DNA from: Aliikangiella marina
GTDB lineage: Bacteria > Pseudomonadota > Gammaproteobacteria > Enterobacterales > Kangiellaceae
Assembly (NCBI RefSeq): GCF_007004765.1
Contig: NZ_VIKR01000002.1
Location: forward strand, 124,001-188,000
DNA: 64,000 nt
Direction of reading: 5' to 3'
Shown: piece by piece, positions 45,973 through 55,405 of the stretch
How positions within the stretch are numbered: the stretch's first letter is position 1
Layout of the letters: each line of letters begins with the position of its first letter
Program-made: the position numbers and the translations under genes
Notes under the pieces: generated by a model
Seen by the model: the letters and a program-made list of their open reading frames with translations, nothing else
What the model was told of the DNA's origin: nothing
Databases searched by the model: none

Positions 45973-46791
45973 TTACTCAACATATTTACGAACAGTTGTT
46001 TCGTAAAACGCTGAATGTCTCACTTTGTTCATCGCGTTTTCGATCTTTTCGATGAATTTCGGGTCGCTATCTTTTGAAAACATCCAGAAAGCGCCTCGGT
46101 CGTTTGCCGGAATATCAACAAAGGGGACGATTGCAAGGTTATGCTTGAAGTGCTCATTTTGTTCAACTAAATACCGAGCTTGTGCCGGATACGCTAAGGT
46201 GAAGTCCGCTCGGTGCGGCGAGGTAATCATTTTGAAGGCTTGCTCAATACTGAGTTGATATCGTTGAACTTGAGTTCTTTTCGCTTCAAATAGTGGGTCG
46301 AATAAATTGCCGTAAGAATAGTTCTTAATAATCACTCCAGTAAGGTGTTGTTGTTCAAGCAATGCTTCAAAAGATTGTAGTGTGAGCGAGCTAGGAATTT
46401 GATCGAGCTTAGTCTTTTTTATTACCAGTACCGGCTGCGGCGCCCGGTAAATCTCAGGTGTAACAATTGACCACTGCTCTCTCTCCGCTGTTTTATAAAC
46501 ACCGAAAGTTGAGACATTACCGCCTTTTTTTATTTCCATAAAAAGGCGGCTAACATTGTTAGGTACGAGTTGGTAATCCAGTCCACTATCTTCAAGCGCT
46601 TTAATCACTAACTCGGACATCAGACCAGCGGGCTGTTGATTTTCATCGAGGTAAACGTAAGGACGAAAGTCTTCTAAAAAGTAAATTGTGTGGGGCGTTT
46701 GAGCACCCAGCGAGGGAATTAATAGACACAAGAATAACCCGAAGTACTTTGCTAAGTTATTGAAACTGTTGATAAAGTTTAATAAATTCAA
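45973..46791 (-). CDS. Periplasmic solute-binding protein, family 3 (amino-acid type)
   Basis: A 272-residue secreted protein: a signal peptide (FGLFLCLLIPSLGAQ) followed by an SBP_bac_3-like fold with the usual opening 'IYFLEDFRPYVYLDENQQPAGLMSELV' pattern and a closing MNKVRHSAFYETTVRKY helix. No permease or ATPase genes are nearby, so it is an orphan binding protein of the kind often found in marine gammaproteobacteria, where such proteins may serve as sensors or scavengers. The ligand is unknown. It is transcribed alone, convergent with the protease gene. Confidence 0.8.
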   Translation of the reverse strand: MNLLNFINSFNNLAKYFGLFLCLLIPSLGAQTPHTIYFLEDFRPYVYLDENQQPAGLMSELVIKALEDSGLDYQLVPNNVSRLFMEIKKGGNVSTFGVYKTAEREQWSIVTPEIYRAPQPVLVIKKTKLDQIPSSLTLQSFEALLEQQHLTGVIIKNYSYGNLFDPLFEAKRTQVQRYQLSIEQAFKMITSPHRADFTLAYPAQARYLVEQNEHFKHNLAIVPFVDIPANDRGAFWMFSKDSDPKFIEKIENAMNKVRHSAFYETTVRKYVE

Positions 46792-46849
46792 GTAATTATA
46801 TATCCAGCATCATGTATCTTAAAATGAGATACCTATCACTGAATATATT

Positions 46850-47860
46850 TTATTCTTTCACATTATTCAAATATTTTGCGATTTGTTGCTGTAATGATTT
46901 GGGTACAGATTTTAAGATAAGTTCGCCAGAGTCAGGGTTGTAGATGATATTGTCACCCATCATATCCGAGGAAAAGCTGATACTAAGGTCTTTTTCACGA
47001 CCATAAAAACGAACAAATTTCTTCAAGCTATTTCGGTGAGCATAAATTTCTTCTTTAGGCTCTTCTTGTTTTTCTTTAACGAAATCGGAGAAATGCTCCG
47101 GATTCTGAGAGTTCAATTCTTCAGATAGGTTTTTGATATTAACTGCGTTACCTTGCATGTCTTGTTCGACACAATAATCAACGATTTTGTTTTTGTAGGT
47201 TTTGCTGTCTTCGTCAGACAGTGTCTGGGCGTATTCATCAACAATCGTTAAAAACTCATCAGTTTGTTGCTGCAAGTTGACGCTTGAAACGAATCCGCAA
47301 AACTGGAGAAAAGCATGACCAATTTCTTTGTTTCCTCTGCTGGTTATAACGGTTAAGTACTGCTGCCAGTTTTCGACTTGCCACTGGTTAAAGTCTAGCT
47401 TCATTACATAGTTCATCTTACTTGCTTCGATATATTCTAAGTTTTCAATATCGAGCTCAGAGTCAATAAACTGAGCTTCAGTATGGTTTATCCAGAAGAT
47501 ATAAAGATGTGACTCTTCTAACAATTCTTCGACGACAAATAGTAAGTGCGCACTAAAACCATCTTTTATTTCCTCTAACTTAAGTTTGAAGTGTTCAGTT
47601 AGATTCTTGGTGACACTGGCGAATCCCATAGACTCGCTTTCAAGTTGCTTCAACCAACCGGGCAGTGGATTATCGGATTGCTCTGGATCGAATAATCCAT
47701 ACTGACGCACCGCCGAGCGTTGAAAGCTGTGCTTTAACTGAGTAAATAATGAGACGATCGGTCCTTCAGGTGTGTTTTCCGCTTTACGAATGTTGATTGA
47801 TACTTCACCGCCTTCTTGGGGACGTTTGATTGAGTGAATAATACAGTGCTTAATGGACAT
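46850..47860 (-). CDS. yejK: Nucleoid-associated protein YejK (NdpA)
   Basis: A 336-residue cytosolic protein that belongs to the 37-kDa nucleoid-associated family. Family strings: the N-terminal IKHCIIHSIKR, KLEEIKDGFSAHLLFVVEE, KMNYVMKLDFNQW, TSRGNKEIGHAFLQFCGF and the C-terminal YNPDSGELILKSVPKSL. It is full length. Its cellular role is chromatin-associated, with no enzymatic motif. It is encoded alone, 58 bp upstream of the solute-binding protein gene on the same strand. Confidence 0.93.
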   Translation of the reverse strand: MSIKHCIIHSIKRPQEGGEVSINIRKAENTPEGPIVSLFTQLKHSFQRSAVRQYGLFDPEQSDNPLPGWLKQLESESMGFASVTKNLTEHFKLKLEEIKDGFSAHLLFVVEELLEESHLYIFWINHTEAQFIDSELDIENLEYIEASKMNYVMKLDFNQWQVENWQQYLTVITSRGNKEIGHAFLQFCGFVSSVNLQQQTDEFLTIVDEYAQTLSDEDSKTYKNKIVDYCVEQDMQGNAVNIKNLSEELNSQNPEHFSDFVKEKQEEPKEEIYAHRNSLKKFVRFYGREKDLSISFSSDMMGDNIIYNPDSGELILKSVPKSLQQQIAKYLNNVKE

Positions 47861-48046
47861 ACTTGCTCGATCTACTTAGTTTTGAGGCAAAAAAGTTTAA
47901 TTCACCAATTGCTGTAAGGGATTATTACAATGAGTGAGAACAAGCAATTAAAGGTGAAGAATTAACGCTTTTTTGCTTTATTAGAAATCCGAGGCGCATT
48001 GTAGCCTAATCTTTGAGTAACCAAAAGCGCTCTCTGTTGATTAAAA

Positions 48047-48844
48047 TTAGGCTAGAACTTCAACCTTGTCGTCAAGACGAATTTCTCCATTTGTACGCGG
48101 AATAAGGTTCATACCAAACATGACTCCACCTGCTTGGCGGCGATATTGGCTTAAAGTTTTTAAAGGTTCTTTGTCTTCCCGTTTTACGCCAGTTTGTGGA
48201 TCGACTGTCGTCAGAATACATCGACTACATAACTTCACCGCGTCAAAAATTACTTCGCCTACTTTGATCTGTTTCCAGGAGTCTTCGGCATAGGGCGGGC
48301 AACCTTCGACCACGATATTGGGTCGAAAGCTCTTCATGGTTACTGGTGTTGATAGTCTCGTATTAAGATCATCGAGAGACCCTTGAGAAATGACCAAGAG
48401 CGGGAAACCATCAGCAAAACTTACATTGTCATCGGCTTGAGCGTAGTTGGGATCGACTGGGCGTGGCTTCGATTGTTGATAGCTGACTAATGAAACCCTG
48501 AACCCAAGATATTGACTAAACCACTGGTTGACCGATGCTGGTGCAACCTTGGCTTGACACATATCCCCCCAAATTTCGACAGTTTTCTCTTGGTCTGTGA
48601 ACATTGCTTGGGTGATCGCAAGGGGAGCCACGCCATCGTAAGAGACTGTCAATTCTTGATTGGATAATGACACCTCAAGTAAAGCGAGCTTCGAATGGAC
48701 TCTCTGAGTTATAAACTTTCCATGCTCGTCAACTAACATCATCATTCGATCGTTTGCCAGTCCAAGCGGAGTGGTATGTGCGACATTGACGGAAATACCA
48801 GCAAGTGATTTTATGGGGTGAATAACTATTTCGCTCAATTTCAT
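48047..48844 (-). CDS. MOSC-domain protein (YcbX-like, molybdenum cofactor sulfurase C-terminal type)
   Basis: A 265-residue protein with an N-terminal MOSC_N beta-barrel (LSEIVIHPIKSLAGISV, DRMMMLVDEHGKFITQR) and a C-terminal MOSC domain carrying the cysteine signature (FDAVKLCSRCILTTVDPQTG). In E. coli YcbX this family reduces N-hydroxylated bases using a molybdenum cofactor. I use ATG 48844, which gives the MKLSEIVIHPIKSL start; an in-frame extension to 48922 has no family match. There is no 2Fe-2S domain at the C-terminus, unlike full YcbX. Confidence 0.9.
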   Translation of the reverse strand: MKLSEIVIHPIKSLAGISVNVAHTTPLGLANDRMMMLVDEHGKFITQRVHSKLALLEVSLSNQELTVSYDGVAPLAITQAMFTDQEKTVEIWGDMCQAKVAPASVNQWFSQYLGFRVSLVSYQQSKPRPVDPNYAQADDNVSFADGFPLLVISQGSLDDLNTRLSTPVTMKSFRPNIVVEGCPPYAEDSWKQIKVGEVIFDAVKLCSRCILTTVDPQTGVKREDKEPLKTLSQYRRQAGGVMFGMNLIPRTNGEIRLDDKVEVLA

Positions 48845-49146
48845 GATCAAGAAAGTAACTCTTAAGAGGGTTGGTGTTAGGTTGGGATAATTGTGCAGCC
48901 TATAGCAATAAAAAGCGAGCAAATTGGCTAGTGAATGATTGAATCCTCACAGCGTTTTTTCAATTGCTGTCTATCAAGCCCATTCTGATCGTGGTAAGTC
49001 TGCTTTAACAGTTGATGCTGCCTGCACGATTAATCGACTTGCTAGGCCATATTAGGCAAAGTACCGGCTTGGGTGGCGATTCTTATGGCATGCGCGGGGG
49101 TAGTTATGGTGTGACGCGATTTTTATTTAGGCCAAAGGTGATCCTT
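48845..49146. other. Gene-free spacer between the MOSC gene and the pseudo-receiver
   Basis: About 300 bp with no recognisable gene, RNA, repeat or terminator. The left part should contain the promoter of the leftward MOSC gene. A short open stretch near 48960-49050 has no start, ribosome site or family resemblance. Confidence 0.4.
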
Positions 49147-49515
49147 TCAAGCCGCGTCTGCGGTGTCGTTAACTTTATTCTTTAACAAATTTAAATCAAC
49201 CGGAATCTTGAGGAAATCGTCGCAACCTGCGCGCATTGCATTGATGCTCGACTCTGCATCGGATGCGTGGGTCAGCGCAACGATGTTTACTTTGTCGCAG
49301 CGAGGTAGGCTACGAAGCTCTTCAGCGAACGAATAACTATCAATGCCTTGTAAATAGATATTGATTAAAACGGTGGTCGGCGGCAAGGCTCTGGCAATAT
49401 CAATAGCTTTTTGGGTGTCATCGACACTTGTCACAATATGACCAAGCTCTTCTAATTGACGAATGAGTGAGAGCGAGCTGATGGGATCGTCGTCAACGAT
49501 TAATATTCGGTTCAC
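49147..49515 (-). CDS. Single-domain pseudo-receiver (phospho-acceptor Asp replaced by Asn)
   Basis: A 122-residue stand-alone CheY-like domain. The acidic pocket is present (RILIVDDDP), as are the Thr (VALTHA) and Lys (FLKIP). The expected phosphorylated Asp after strand 3 is Asn52 (TTVLINIYLQGID). It is therefore probably not phosphorylated, or mimics one fixed state. I take GTG 49515, with GAGG 9 nt upstream; a longer reading from 49605 adds 30 residues with no domain. It is divergent from an OmpR-type regulator 235 bp away and near a PAS-GGEEF gene, so a signalling role is likely. Confidence 0.8.
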   Translation of the reverse strand: MNRILIVDDDPISSLSLIRQLEELGHIVTSVDDTQKAIDIARALPPTTVLINIYLQGIDSYSFAEELRSLPRCDKVNIVALTHASDAESSINAMRAGCDDFLKIPVDLNLLKNKVNDTADAA

Positions 49516-49750
49516 TAATTGATGCCTCGCTAAATCCTTGAAATAATTCCATTTATTTAAAAAAACTAACACATCCATGTGTATAAAGTGTCTTGGAGTT
49601 GTCAATGCAGACGAGGGTAGGTCAACTCCAAGAAGGGACCGTTATAGAATAACCTTATGAAGTAAATAGGCTGTAAATAGCTTGTATTTTTTCTTGTTAT
49701 ATTGTAAATGTAATGTAAACAGGGACTGAAAATAACGAAAAACAACCACA

Positions 49751-50473
49751 ATGCGGACAAGTAGTAAGATCTTAGTCGTGGACGACGACGAATTAATGCG
49801 TTCTATGTTAGTTGAAATGTTGCGCACGGAAGGCTTTGAAGATATCTATGAACTCGGTAGCGGAGAAAAAGTACTCGATACCGTCAAGCAACACGAAATT
49901 GATCTGGTACTTCTCGATATCTCTATGCCGGGCAAGGATGGATTAACCCTTACTCGTGAGTTACGCGCTACCTACGAAGAAATTGGCATTATATTGGTGA
50001 CCGGTAAGGGCGATGATATTGATAAAATTGTGGGTATTGAAGTCGGTGCAGATGACTATTTGGTTAAGCCGGTAAAGCTACGAGAGTTGCAAGCGCGCGT
50101 TAAAAATTTAGTCCAACGTGTCCGTCGAGAAAAAAATAAAGCAGAAACCATTCCCCAAGAGAAAGACGCTGATGAAAAGCGGATCGGCAAATGGTGCTTT
50201 AAGCCCGCTAAACAATTGCTGGTTGATGAGTCAGGCAATTCTCAGGAACTGACCCACGGAGAACAGTCAATACTAAAACTCTTAACTAATAGACCCGGTA
50301 ACGTATACAGCCGTGATCAACTATTACAAGCCGTAACCGAGCGAGATTGGAGCCCCTACGACAGAACGATCGATGTTTTGATAGGTCGGTTACGCAAAAA
50401 GATAGAACTCGATCCCAAGCGGCCCGCACATTTAATTACGGTACGTGGTGTCGGTTATAAGTGCATCAGTTAG
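49751..50473 (+). CDS. OmpR/PhoB-family response regulator
   Basis: A 240-residue transcription factor. The receiver domain (about 5-120) has an intact acidic pocket and phosphorylation site (ILVVDDDELM, LVLLDISMPGKDG), Thr in ILVTGKG and Lys in YLVKPVKL. A linker with a charged stretch (about 125-150) leads to a winged-helix DNA-binding domain (about 150-240: ELTHGEQSILKLL, RTIDVLIGRLRKKIE, LITVRGVGYKC). No histidine kinase is adjacent, so it is an orphan. A PAS-GGEEF gene follows in the same direction after 217 bp. Confidence 0.9.
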   Translation: MRTSSKILVVDDDELMRSMLVEMLRTEGFEDIYELGSGEKVLDTVKQHEIDLVLLDISMPGKDGLTLTRELRATYEEIGIILVTGKGDDIDKIVGIEVGADDYLVKPVKLRELQARVKNLVQRVRREKNKAETIPQEKDADEKRIGKWCFKPAKQLLVDESGNSQELTHGEQSILKLLTNRPGNVYSRDQLLQAVTERDWSPYDRTIDVLIGRLRKKIELDPKRPAHLITVRGVGYKCIS

Positions 50474-50690
50474 TTCTATCGAACTTAAATTTCATTTATC
50501 TAACGAATAATCCTCGGTTTTGCTATTCTTAGTAGGGTAAGCCCAAACAGTTTGCAGAGTTGAGCGAAGGTCACTACACCTTTTGAATGATTTAGGATAG
50601 TGACCAACCCAAAAATTCTTTAACGGCAATTAGTCGCTCAACAACGAATAGTCTAGTTACCAACTACTCAGGATAATCAAGAGGAATTAC

Positions 50691-52484
50691 GTGGAGTCTG
50701 TATTTTCTGATTTTGACTCAATGGAAGAGTTTATTCATGCCAGCGAAAAGCTGGAAAAACTCGGCTATTGGCGTTATGACGTTGAGAGCGAGACCCTCTC
50801 CTGGTCTGCGATGGCGCAATAAATTTTAGGCGTTGATTCTCAAGAATTAACGCCAAGCATCAGCACCTTTCAAAATTTGTTTACTGATGGGGGCGCAAGT
50901 TTTGAGTCTCATTTTAACAAATTGCTATCCGAGCATAATTCCTTTTCGATAGAACTTTCAGTCAGGGATGCAAGTGGCACACGAAACCTAAGAGTGAGTG
51001 CGACTTATCAAGCTACTTCTCAAAAGGGCTGCCCAGTTATCGTGGGAATCGTAAATGATATTACCGAACAAACTCAGCAGCTCACCAAACTTATCGAGTC
51101 ACAACGACTATTGGATGACACTAGCGGTTTAGCCAATATCGGTCATTGGCGATTAGATATAGCAGAAAGCGATTTATTTTGGTCAGACGAAGTTTTTAGA
51201 ATTCATGGTTACGAACCTGGCGAGATCACGCCTGAATTAGATATGGCAATCAATGCCTATCACCCGGATGATCGAGAGCTAGTCGCAAACTCGGTCAGTC
51301 GTAGTCAAGCGGAGGGTAAACCTTATCGTTTTAATGCGCGTATTGTTAGGCCATCAGGAGAGGTGCGTCATGTCATCGCGAGCGGGCAAACGCGCAAAGA
51401 AGGTGGTGTTGATGTCGTGATGTTTGGGGTTTTTCAAGACATTACCGAGCAAGTTGAAACTCAAGAGCAAAGCCAACTTTGGAATTATTTGGTCAATGAA
51501 ACGCCGGAAGCAATAATCATCACTGATGCACAAGGTAATACACTCTGGGTTAATAAAGCGTTTGAAAAAATTTCTGGATACACTTTTGAAGAAATGGAAG
51601 GCAAAAAGCCCGGAAGTTTCCTGCAAGGACCAGAAACCGACCAAGCCACCATCGACAAAATGTCTCAAGCCATTCAAAACAAACAACCAGTGTCAGTGGA
51701 GCTATTGAATTACTCCAAGCTTGGAGAACCTTATTGGATTATGATCAGTATTTTTCCGCGCTTTGATGCCAAAGGCGAACTGAAACAGTTTATGGCAATT
51801 GAAACTGATATCACGGCTCGAGTTGAATCGGAAAAGCAACTTGCTCAAAAGCAAAAGGATATGGAAAACCTTAACTTCCAGCTCGAGCGCCAAAAATTAG
51901 CCGCAGAAGAGCTCGCCGCGAAAGAGTCTGAAGCGCGACTGCGGTTGGAAAAAGAAGTTGAGAAATCCAAGAAGTTACAAAAAGAATTGGAAACTCTCGC
52001 AAATACCGATGCTTTGACCGAAATTGCCAACAGACGGTACTTTATGATTCGCGCAGAAAGCGAATTTCAGCGCGCACTTAGATACAAAGAAAACTTGCAT
52101 GTCGTTATGTTTGATGTGGATAAATTTAAGAGCATCAATGATACTTATGGACATCAAGCGGGTGATCAAGTGTTAAAGACGATTGTTACCGTCGTTAAAA
52201 GCTGTTTGCGCGATAAAATTGATTTTTTAGGGCGTGTTGGCGGGGAAGAATTTTGTTTGTTACTGCCACATACTTTACCGGAAGATGCGGTTGGAATTGT
52301 TAATCGAATTAGACAAGAAATCGAGTCGGCAAAGCAATCGATTGATACCAATGTTACCTGCAGTTTCGGTGTGGCTTTAGCGGTTCAGTTTGATACATTT
52401 AATATCGCTCTTTCTAAAGCTGATGAGGCGCTCTACGACGCAAAACATAATGGCCGAAATCGAGTTGAGTATTGGCAGGTTTAG
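50691..52484 (+). pseudogene. PAS-PAS-PAS-GGEEF diguanylate cyclase interrupted by an in-frame stop
   Basis: Reading from GTG 50691 (AGAGGA about 6 nt upstream) gives 43 codons of a PAS domain (LEKLGYWRYDVESETLSWSA), then TAA at 50820-50822. The same frame continues with the rest of that PAS domain (ILGVDSQELTPSI) and stays open to 52484. Downstream come a second PAS (about 145-255, ANIGHWRLDIAESDLFWSDE), a third LOV-like PAS (GSFLQGPETDQ, without the photoactive Cys), a coiled coil and a GGDEF domain with GGEEF near 518. One base change (e.g. GAA or CAA to TAA) explains the stop. Re-initiation at TTG 50877 would yield a 535-residue protein still holding PAS 2, PAS 3 and the cyclase. A sequencing error or read-through is possible. 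The RxxD inhibitory site is not preserved. Confidence 0.8.
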
Positions 52485-52607
52485 AACATTGCTTCAAAAT
52501 TGCTGCCTTCATCTCGTCCTTAATTAGTTTTAAATCACTGATTAGCAAAGGGTAAGATATTAACTGCTATAGCATCAGTACTTTTAAATTTGAATCCTAA
52601 ACCGTTT

Positions 52608-53147
52608 TCAAAAAAGTAAAAATTTGAACCCGATAATAATCAGAACGATTCCTCCTAATAGTTCTGATTTGCTTTCTAACCAAGTGCCGCTTCTTGCGCC
52701 TACATAAACGCCAAGCCAACTCAATAAAAGTGTTGTTAAACCAATGATGGCGCAAGCAATTAAAGGATTTATTGCTAGTAGCGTTAATGTGAAACCAGCC
52801 GCCATTGCATCAATACTTGTCGCGATAGCAAGCGTCAATAACAGTTGATGGGTTATTCTTGCAATATCTTTTTCAATCCCTTCAGTTAGCGATTCGTAAA
52901 CCATTTTACCACCGACGAATAATAGTAGTGCAAAAGCGATCCAATCAGCATACTCTTCAACCCAAACTAACAAGCCTTTGCCAGCCAAGAAGCCGACTAA
53001 TGGCATTAAAGCCTGAAATAAACCAAAGTATAATGCAGCTAAAATTGCCAGAGATTTTGTTTGTTTTAGATGTCGAGAGCCAAGGCCTATCGATACGGCA
53101 AATGCATCCATACTGAGCGCAATCGCTAAAATTAAAACTTCAATCAT
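52608..53147 (-). CDS. mntP: Manganese efflux pump MntP
   Basis: A 179-residue inner-membrane transporter with six helices in two homologous halves. Acidic motifs of the family are conserved: [13 protein letters not shown] in helix 1 and [14 protein letters not shown] in helix 4 (Asp residues needed for Mn2+ export). The central loop [14 protein letters not shown] is typical. It is transcribed alone, convergent with the PAS-GGEEF gene. The 124-bp upstream spacer shows no yybP-ykoY manganese riboswitch that I could recognise. Confidence 0.95.
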   Translation of the reverse strand: MIEVLILAIALSMDAFAVSIGLGSRHLKQTKSLAILAALYFGLFQALMPLVGFLAGKGLLVWVEEYADWIAFALLLFVGGKMVYESLTEGIEKDIARITHQLLLTLAIATSIDAMAAGFTLTLLAINPLIACAIIGLTTLLLSWLGVYVGARSGTWLESKSELLGGIVLIIIGFKFLLF

Positions 53148-53271
53148 GAATAGATCTTTTTCTTAAACTTATTGGGAATCTTCAATGAATCAACGCGTTA
53201 TTCAGTAATATTATCCTAAATACTTGGACAAGAACGATATCGCAGACTGTCTTTATATTTTATTAGTTTTG

Positions 53272-54027
53272 TTAACGCCCGGTCAAAGCTTCAACTAAAG
53301 CCGTACGGTATTTTTTTCCTACGGGTAAAGTTTCACCATCTACCAGAGTGACTAAGAATTTTTCATCGTCTATCGTTTTTAGTTCGCGTACCAGGTTTTT
53401 CTGAACGATAATGCCACGGTGTATTTGAAGAAAACGCTCCTTAGATAAGCTTTCATAAATGCTTTTCAATGAGCCTCTTAAAAGGTGTTTTCCTTCTTGG
53501 TGATAGATGTCAACATAGTTACCGTTTGCAGCCACCCACTTAATTTTCTCCGTTGGTATTATTCGCAGTGACGAGCTAGATTTGATTACTATCCGTTCGA
53601 GTGGGTCATTAGTGGCCCAAGCATTTTGAGCATTTAACGAAGCCGCATGAGACGAAATGTTTCCCAAAACTTTTTCCAGTTTATTGATGCACATATCGAC
53701 CCTACTATTATCGAAGGGCTTTAACAAGTAGTCTAATGCATAGAGATCAAAAGCAGTTAAAGCATAATCAGAAAAGGCAGTGACAAATACAACGAGTGGT
53801 GGGCTATTCAGTTTTTGCATTTTTTTGGCGAGCTCTAGTCCGCTTTCACCTGGCATCTGAATATCAAGAAACACAACGTCAGGTTTGTCTACTACGATTT
53901 GCTCTAAGACGTTTTTTGAAGAAGAAAACTCTTTAAGTATTTCCCAATTGTTATGTTTAGACAAAGAGGCGACTAGGTTTTCTCTAGCTTTTGGTTCATC
54001 ATCAAGTATGTAGGCACGATAATTCAT
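53272..54027 (-). CDS. LytTR-family response regulator
   Basis: The protein has 251 residues. The receiver domain (about 1-120) has YILDDEPKAR, a phosphorylation Asp in VVFLDIQMPGESG, Thr in VFVTAFSDYA and Lys in YLLKPF. The LytTR DNA-binding domain (about 150-250) has IKWVAANGNYVDIYHQEGKH, LRGSLKSI, FLQIHRGIIVQ and LPVGKKYR. It regulates promoters by binding direct repeats. It lies 21 bp after the LytS-type kinase gene, clearly its partner. Confidence 0.92.
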   Translation of the reverse strand: MNYRAYILDDEPKARENLVASLSKHNNWEILKEFSSSKNVLEQIVVDKPDVVFLDIQMPGESGLELAKKMQKLNSPPLVVFVTAFSDYALTAFDLYALDYLLKPFDNSRVDMCINKLEKVLGNISSHAASLNAQNAWATNDPLERIVIKSSSSLRIIPTEKIKWVAANGNYVDIYHQEGKHLLRGSLKSIYESLSKERFLQIHRGIIVQKNLVRELKTIDDEKFLVTLVDGETLPVGKKYRTALVEALTGR

Positions 54028-54048
54028 TATTATTTAAAAATTTTATTG

Positions 54049-55146
54049 TTATTCAACGATTTCATTGTTATTCAAAGTTGTAGGAAATAAAAGACTCACT
54101 TCAAAGCAAGTTTTTTCTTTGTTGATAGTTAACTCATAGTCTTGCTGATACAAGTGAGATAATCTAGATTTAAGGTTGTTGATACCTATCCCTGTCGAGT
54201 CTTTAGAGCTACAATCTTTTGGTAGTGTATTGATTACCGACAGTTTAACTCGCCCATCAGAACTGCTTACTTTTACTTGTATGTCGATTACCTCTTCGGT
54301 TAATTCTACGGCATGCTTAAAGGCATTTTCAATCAGCGGCTGAAGAGTAAAAGGGGGGCACATAATACCATCATCAAGATCGCCAATATCGATTGAGCAA
54401 ATAAACCTATTTTCGAACCTTAGTCGTTGAAGCGCTAGGTAGTCGTCGACTAAATTTAACTCGTCGAACAAAGCTATGGTTTTTAATGGCGCATTTAAAA
54501 TTGTAAATCTCAGAAGGTTTCCTACTTTTGCGATTGCATCGACAAGGCGCTCGCTTTCTCCTTTTCTTGCTAAGGCGCTAATGGCACCTAAACAGTTGAA
54601 AAGCAGATGAGGACTCAGTTGAGATTGCATCAATTGAATTTTTTGTTTAGATAGTTGCATTGCAGATTCGGCTTGTTGTTTGGTCAAAGCTGCATTTAAT
54701 CGTTCGGCTTGTCGAATTTTTTTCGCTAGTATAACGCCAAGACAGACAGTAAAGGTCAAGCCGTATATTAGGCTATAAAAGAAAATAAGTGCGGCACTGC
54801 TTTGCCTTACGTGGCTCACTAGGTTGATCATCTCTTCGCCTCTCAATATTATTGCAATAATTTTATCAAGGGCTAAATACAGAGGTAACCAGAATATCAA
54901 TCCGCAGACAAACAAGATCGTTAGTGAACGGTAAACGAAAGGATAACGGAGGCGTTCAATTATCGAGAGAAGTACCAGGGTAAGTAATGCCCAAAGACAG
55001 TACGAACTAACATAACCGATGACATCGATGTAGCTAAATGGAACATTGAGCTTATATTGTAAGATATCTGAATAGCGTGAAGCGGCGTGTGCGAGCCCGA
55101 TGCACATCCATGCCAACAATGACCAACAAAAATACCTAATGCGCAT
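54049..55146 (-). CDS. LytS/YehU-type membrane sensor histidine kinase
   Basis: A 365-residue kinase with four hydrophobic helices in the N-terminal half (about 5-160), a cytoplasmic coiled coil, a His_kinase domain with the phospho-His in QSQLSPHLLFNCLGA, and an ATPase domain with the N box PPFTLQPLIENAFKHAV and a G box GIGINNLKSRL. I take ATG 55146, preceded by AAGGG; a TTG at 55173 is the alternative. It forms a two-component pair with the LytTR regulator 21 bp downstream. There is no extracellular ligand domain, so the signal is probably sensed in the membrane. Confidence 0.9.
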   Translation of the reverse strand: MRIRYFCWSLLAWMCIGLAHAASRYSDILQYKLNVPFSYIDVIGYVSSYCLWALLTLVLLSIIERLRYPFVYRSLTILFVCGLIFWLPLYLALDKIIAIILRGEEMINLVSHVRQSSAALIFFYSLIYGLTFTVCLGVILAKKIRQAERLNAALTKQQAESAMQLSKQKIQLMQSQLSPHLLFNCLGAISALARKGESERLVDAIAKVGNLLRFTILNAPLKTIALFDELNLVDDYLALQRLRFENRFICSIDIGDLDDGIMCPPFTLQPLIENAFKHAVELTEEVIDIQVKVSSSDGRVKLSVINTLPKDCSSKDSTGIGINNLKSRLSHLYQQDYELTINKEKTCFEVSLLFPTTLNNNEIVE

Positions 55147-55405
55147 AGCGTGAACACTACCCTTATTAATCAACTAACGACGTCGAGTGAGAATTTTAAT
55201 TCTTTTCAGTCTATTTTTTCAGGGACTTCAACATCAAAACTCCCTGGTTTCATCACATTTTAGTTGTTCATTGTCCGGGTTCTGTCAGGTTGAGTAAAGA
55301 TTGCACAAAAAATTAACGTTTTCAAATACTCGATTTGTTGCTATTGGAGTGCAATGAGATACGACTGAAACTCCCTTGTAATATCTATTTAGAAAAGGAA
55401 CAGCT

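Noticed and set aside
53148-53271. Manganese riboswitch (yybP-ykoY) upstream of mntP
   Set aside because: The spacer is short, AT-rich and shows none of the conserved GGGGAGUA-type bulges I would expect.
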